The position numbers were made by a program, and so were the translations under genes. Under the pieces are notes generated by a model. That model had not been told where the DNA came from and searched no databases. It worked only from the letters and a program-made list of their open reading frames with translations. From Competibacter_A sp037045685 (GTDB lineage: Bacteria > Pseudomonadota > Gammaproteobacteria > Competibacterales > Competibacteraceae), in assembly GCA_037045685.1 (NCBI GenBank), contig JBAOII010000039.1:1-64000 (forward strand): a stretch of DNA of 64,000 nucleotides, written 5' to 3'. This document shows, in pieces, positions 63,489 through 64,000 of the stretch. The number at the start of each line of letters is the position of its first letter. Positions within the stretch are counted from its first letter, which is position 1.

Positions 63489-64000
63489 GGCATGTCGGCG
63501 CCGGTTTTGGCGATCGGCAGCGCCAGGTTGAAGGTGGCGCCACATCCCTTGTTGTTCTCGGCCCACAAGCGGCCATCCTGGCTTTCCACCAGCGACCGGC
63601 TGATCGCCAAGCCCAGGCCCAACCCATCGGGCTTGGTGGTGTGGAAACTCTGAAACAGCCGTTCGGTATCGCCATCCGGCAAACCCGGCCCCTGGTCGCG
63701 AATCCGGATCAGCACCCGATCGGGTCCGAGGCGTTCCGCTTCGACCGTGATGACCCCGTCGGCCAACTCGGGGTGCGGGCCGGCTTCGATGGCGTTGTAC
63801 AGCAGATTGAGCAAAACCTGTTCGATCTGCATCGGGTCGCCGCTGGCTTCCGGTAGCGGGGTCGGGGAGAGCCGGAGTTCGAGCCGGAGCCGCTGCTTCC
63901 CGGCATCCGCCTCGCAGAGGCCAACCACGTCGGCCAACAACCGGTTCAGATTCACGGGGACGCAGCGGACCGGCTCCTTGCGGATCAGCCGGCGCAGACG
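63485..64000 (-). CDS. Histidine kinase, C-terminal part (runs off window)
   Basis: The last about 170 codons of a sensor kinase whose start lies beyond the right edge. The ATP-binding region is visible: N box MQIEQVLLNLLYNAIEAG, G1 IRIRDQGPGLP, F box LFQSFHTTKPDGLGLGLAIS and G3 GCGATFNLALP. It forms an operon with the downstream response regulator. The sensor domain, and so the signal, is not visible. Confidence 0.88.
   Translation of the reverse strand, partial: RLRRLIRKEPVRCVPVNLNRLLADVVGLCEADAGKQRLRLELRLSPTPLPEASGDPMQIEQVLLNLLYNAIEAGPHPELADGVITVEAERLGPDRVLIRIRDQGPGLPDGDTERLFQSFHTTKPDGLGLGLAISRSLVESQDGRLWAENNKGCGATFNLALPIAKTGADMP

Overview
The window is high-GC (roughly 65 percent by eye), gene-dense bacterial chromosome. 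The gene set is typical of Gammaproteobacteria: msbA, hldE, mlaA, pcnB-folK-panBC, a PilU-type ATPase, sthA, rlmJ and a DUF485/actP acetate permease pair. Nothing seen names the genus. The acetate permease, AmmeMemoRadiSam genes and many orphan signalling proteins would fit a Competibacter-like or related environmental lineage, but that is a guess. Several core genes (hldE, panC, rlmJ) are each broken by one single-base insertion next to a short homopolymer. This looks more like residual indel error in a long-read or metagenome assembly than real decay.

Layout. 1-9.5 kb: CHASE2 and LysM-FecR envelope proteins; a membrane PAS protein fused to a DnaQ-type exonuclease beside the acetate permease operon; a PLP aminotransferase and pilU. 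9.5-18 kb: sthA; a PerM-like permease; then two convergent gene sets (FkbM methyltransferase and RibD-C reductase facing a methyltransferase, glycosyltransferase, divergent 6-pyruvoyl-tetrahydropterin-synthase homologue and MDR dehydrogenase) that look like one biosynthetic cluster for an unknown, perhaps pterin-derived, glycosylated and methylated product. 18-28 kb: decayed fragments; a pair of P-loop NTPase genes (one with a TPR tail) divergent from a sugar ABC-transporter ATPase and a beta-glucosidase. The middle of this locus is tandemly duplicated as two copies of about 3.2 kb. 28-36.6 kb: small conserved proteins, a sulfate-binding protein, an hldE-oxidoreductase-aldo/keto reductase operon, msbA, an RMF-like protein and a Sel1 protein.

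36.6-50 kb: a LysM lytic transglycosylase, a sulfurtransferase, rlmJ, the three AmmeMemoRadiSam genes, two small glycosyltransferase-like genes, tRNA-Ala with a terminator, mutM, and a c-di-GMP/cyclic-nucleotide type signalling pair. 50-56.7 kb: mlaA, an LpxL-type acyltransferase, a TAXI-type binding protein, tRNA-Glu, then pcnB-folK-panB-panC. 56.8-61.2 kb: a lower-GC stretch next to tRNA-Arg with a MOSC gene, an IS110 transposase and a complete ISL3 element (25-bp inverted repeats, 8-bp target duplication) inside a membrane-protein gene. 61.3-64 kb: AlkB-like and NRDE proteins and a FixJ-like two-component pair running off the edge.

The most unusual parts are the pterin-synthase-like cluster (12.3-17.4 kb), the duplicated NTPase pair (18.6-26.3 kb) and the exonuclease fused to a kinase-like sensor (2.5-4.7 kb). 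No CRISPR array, phage or complete known defence system was recognised.
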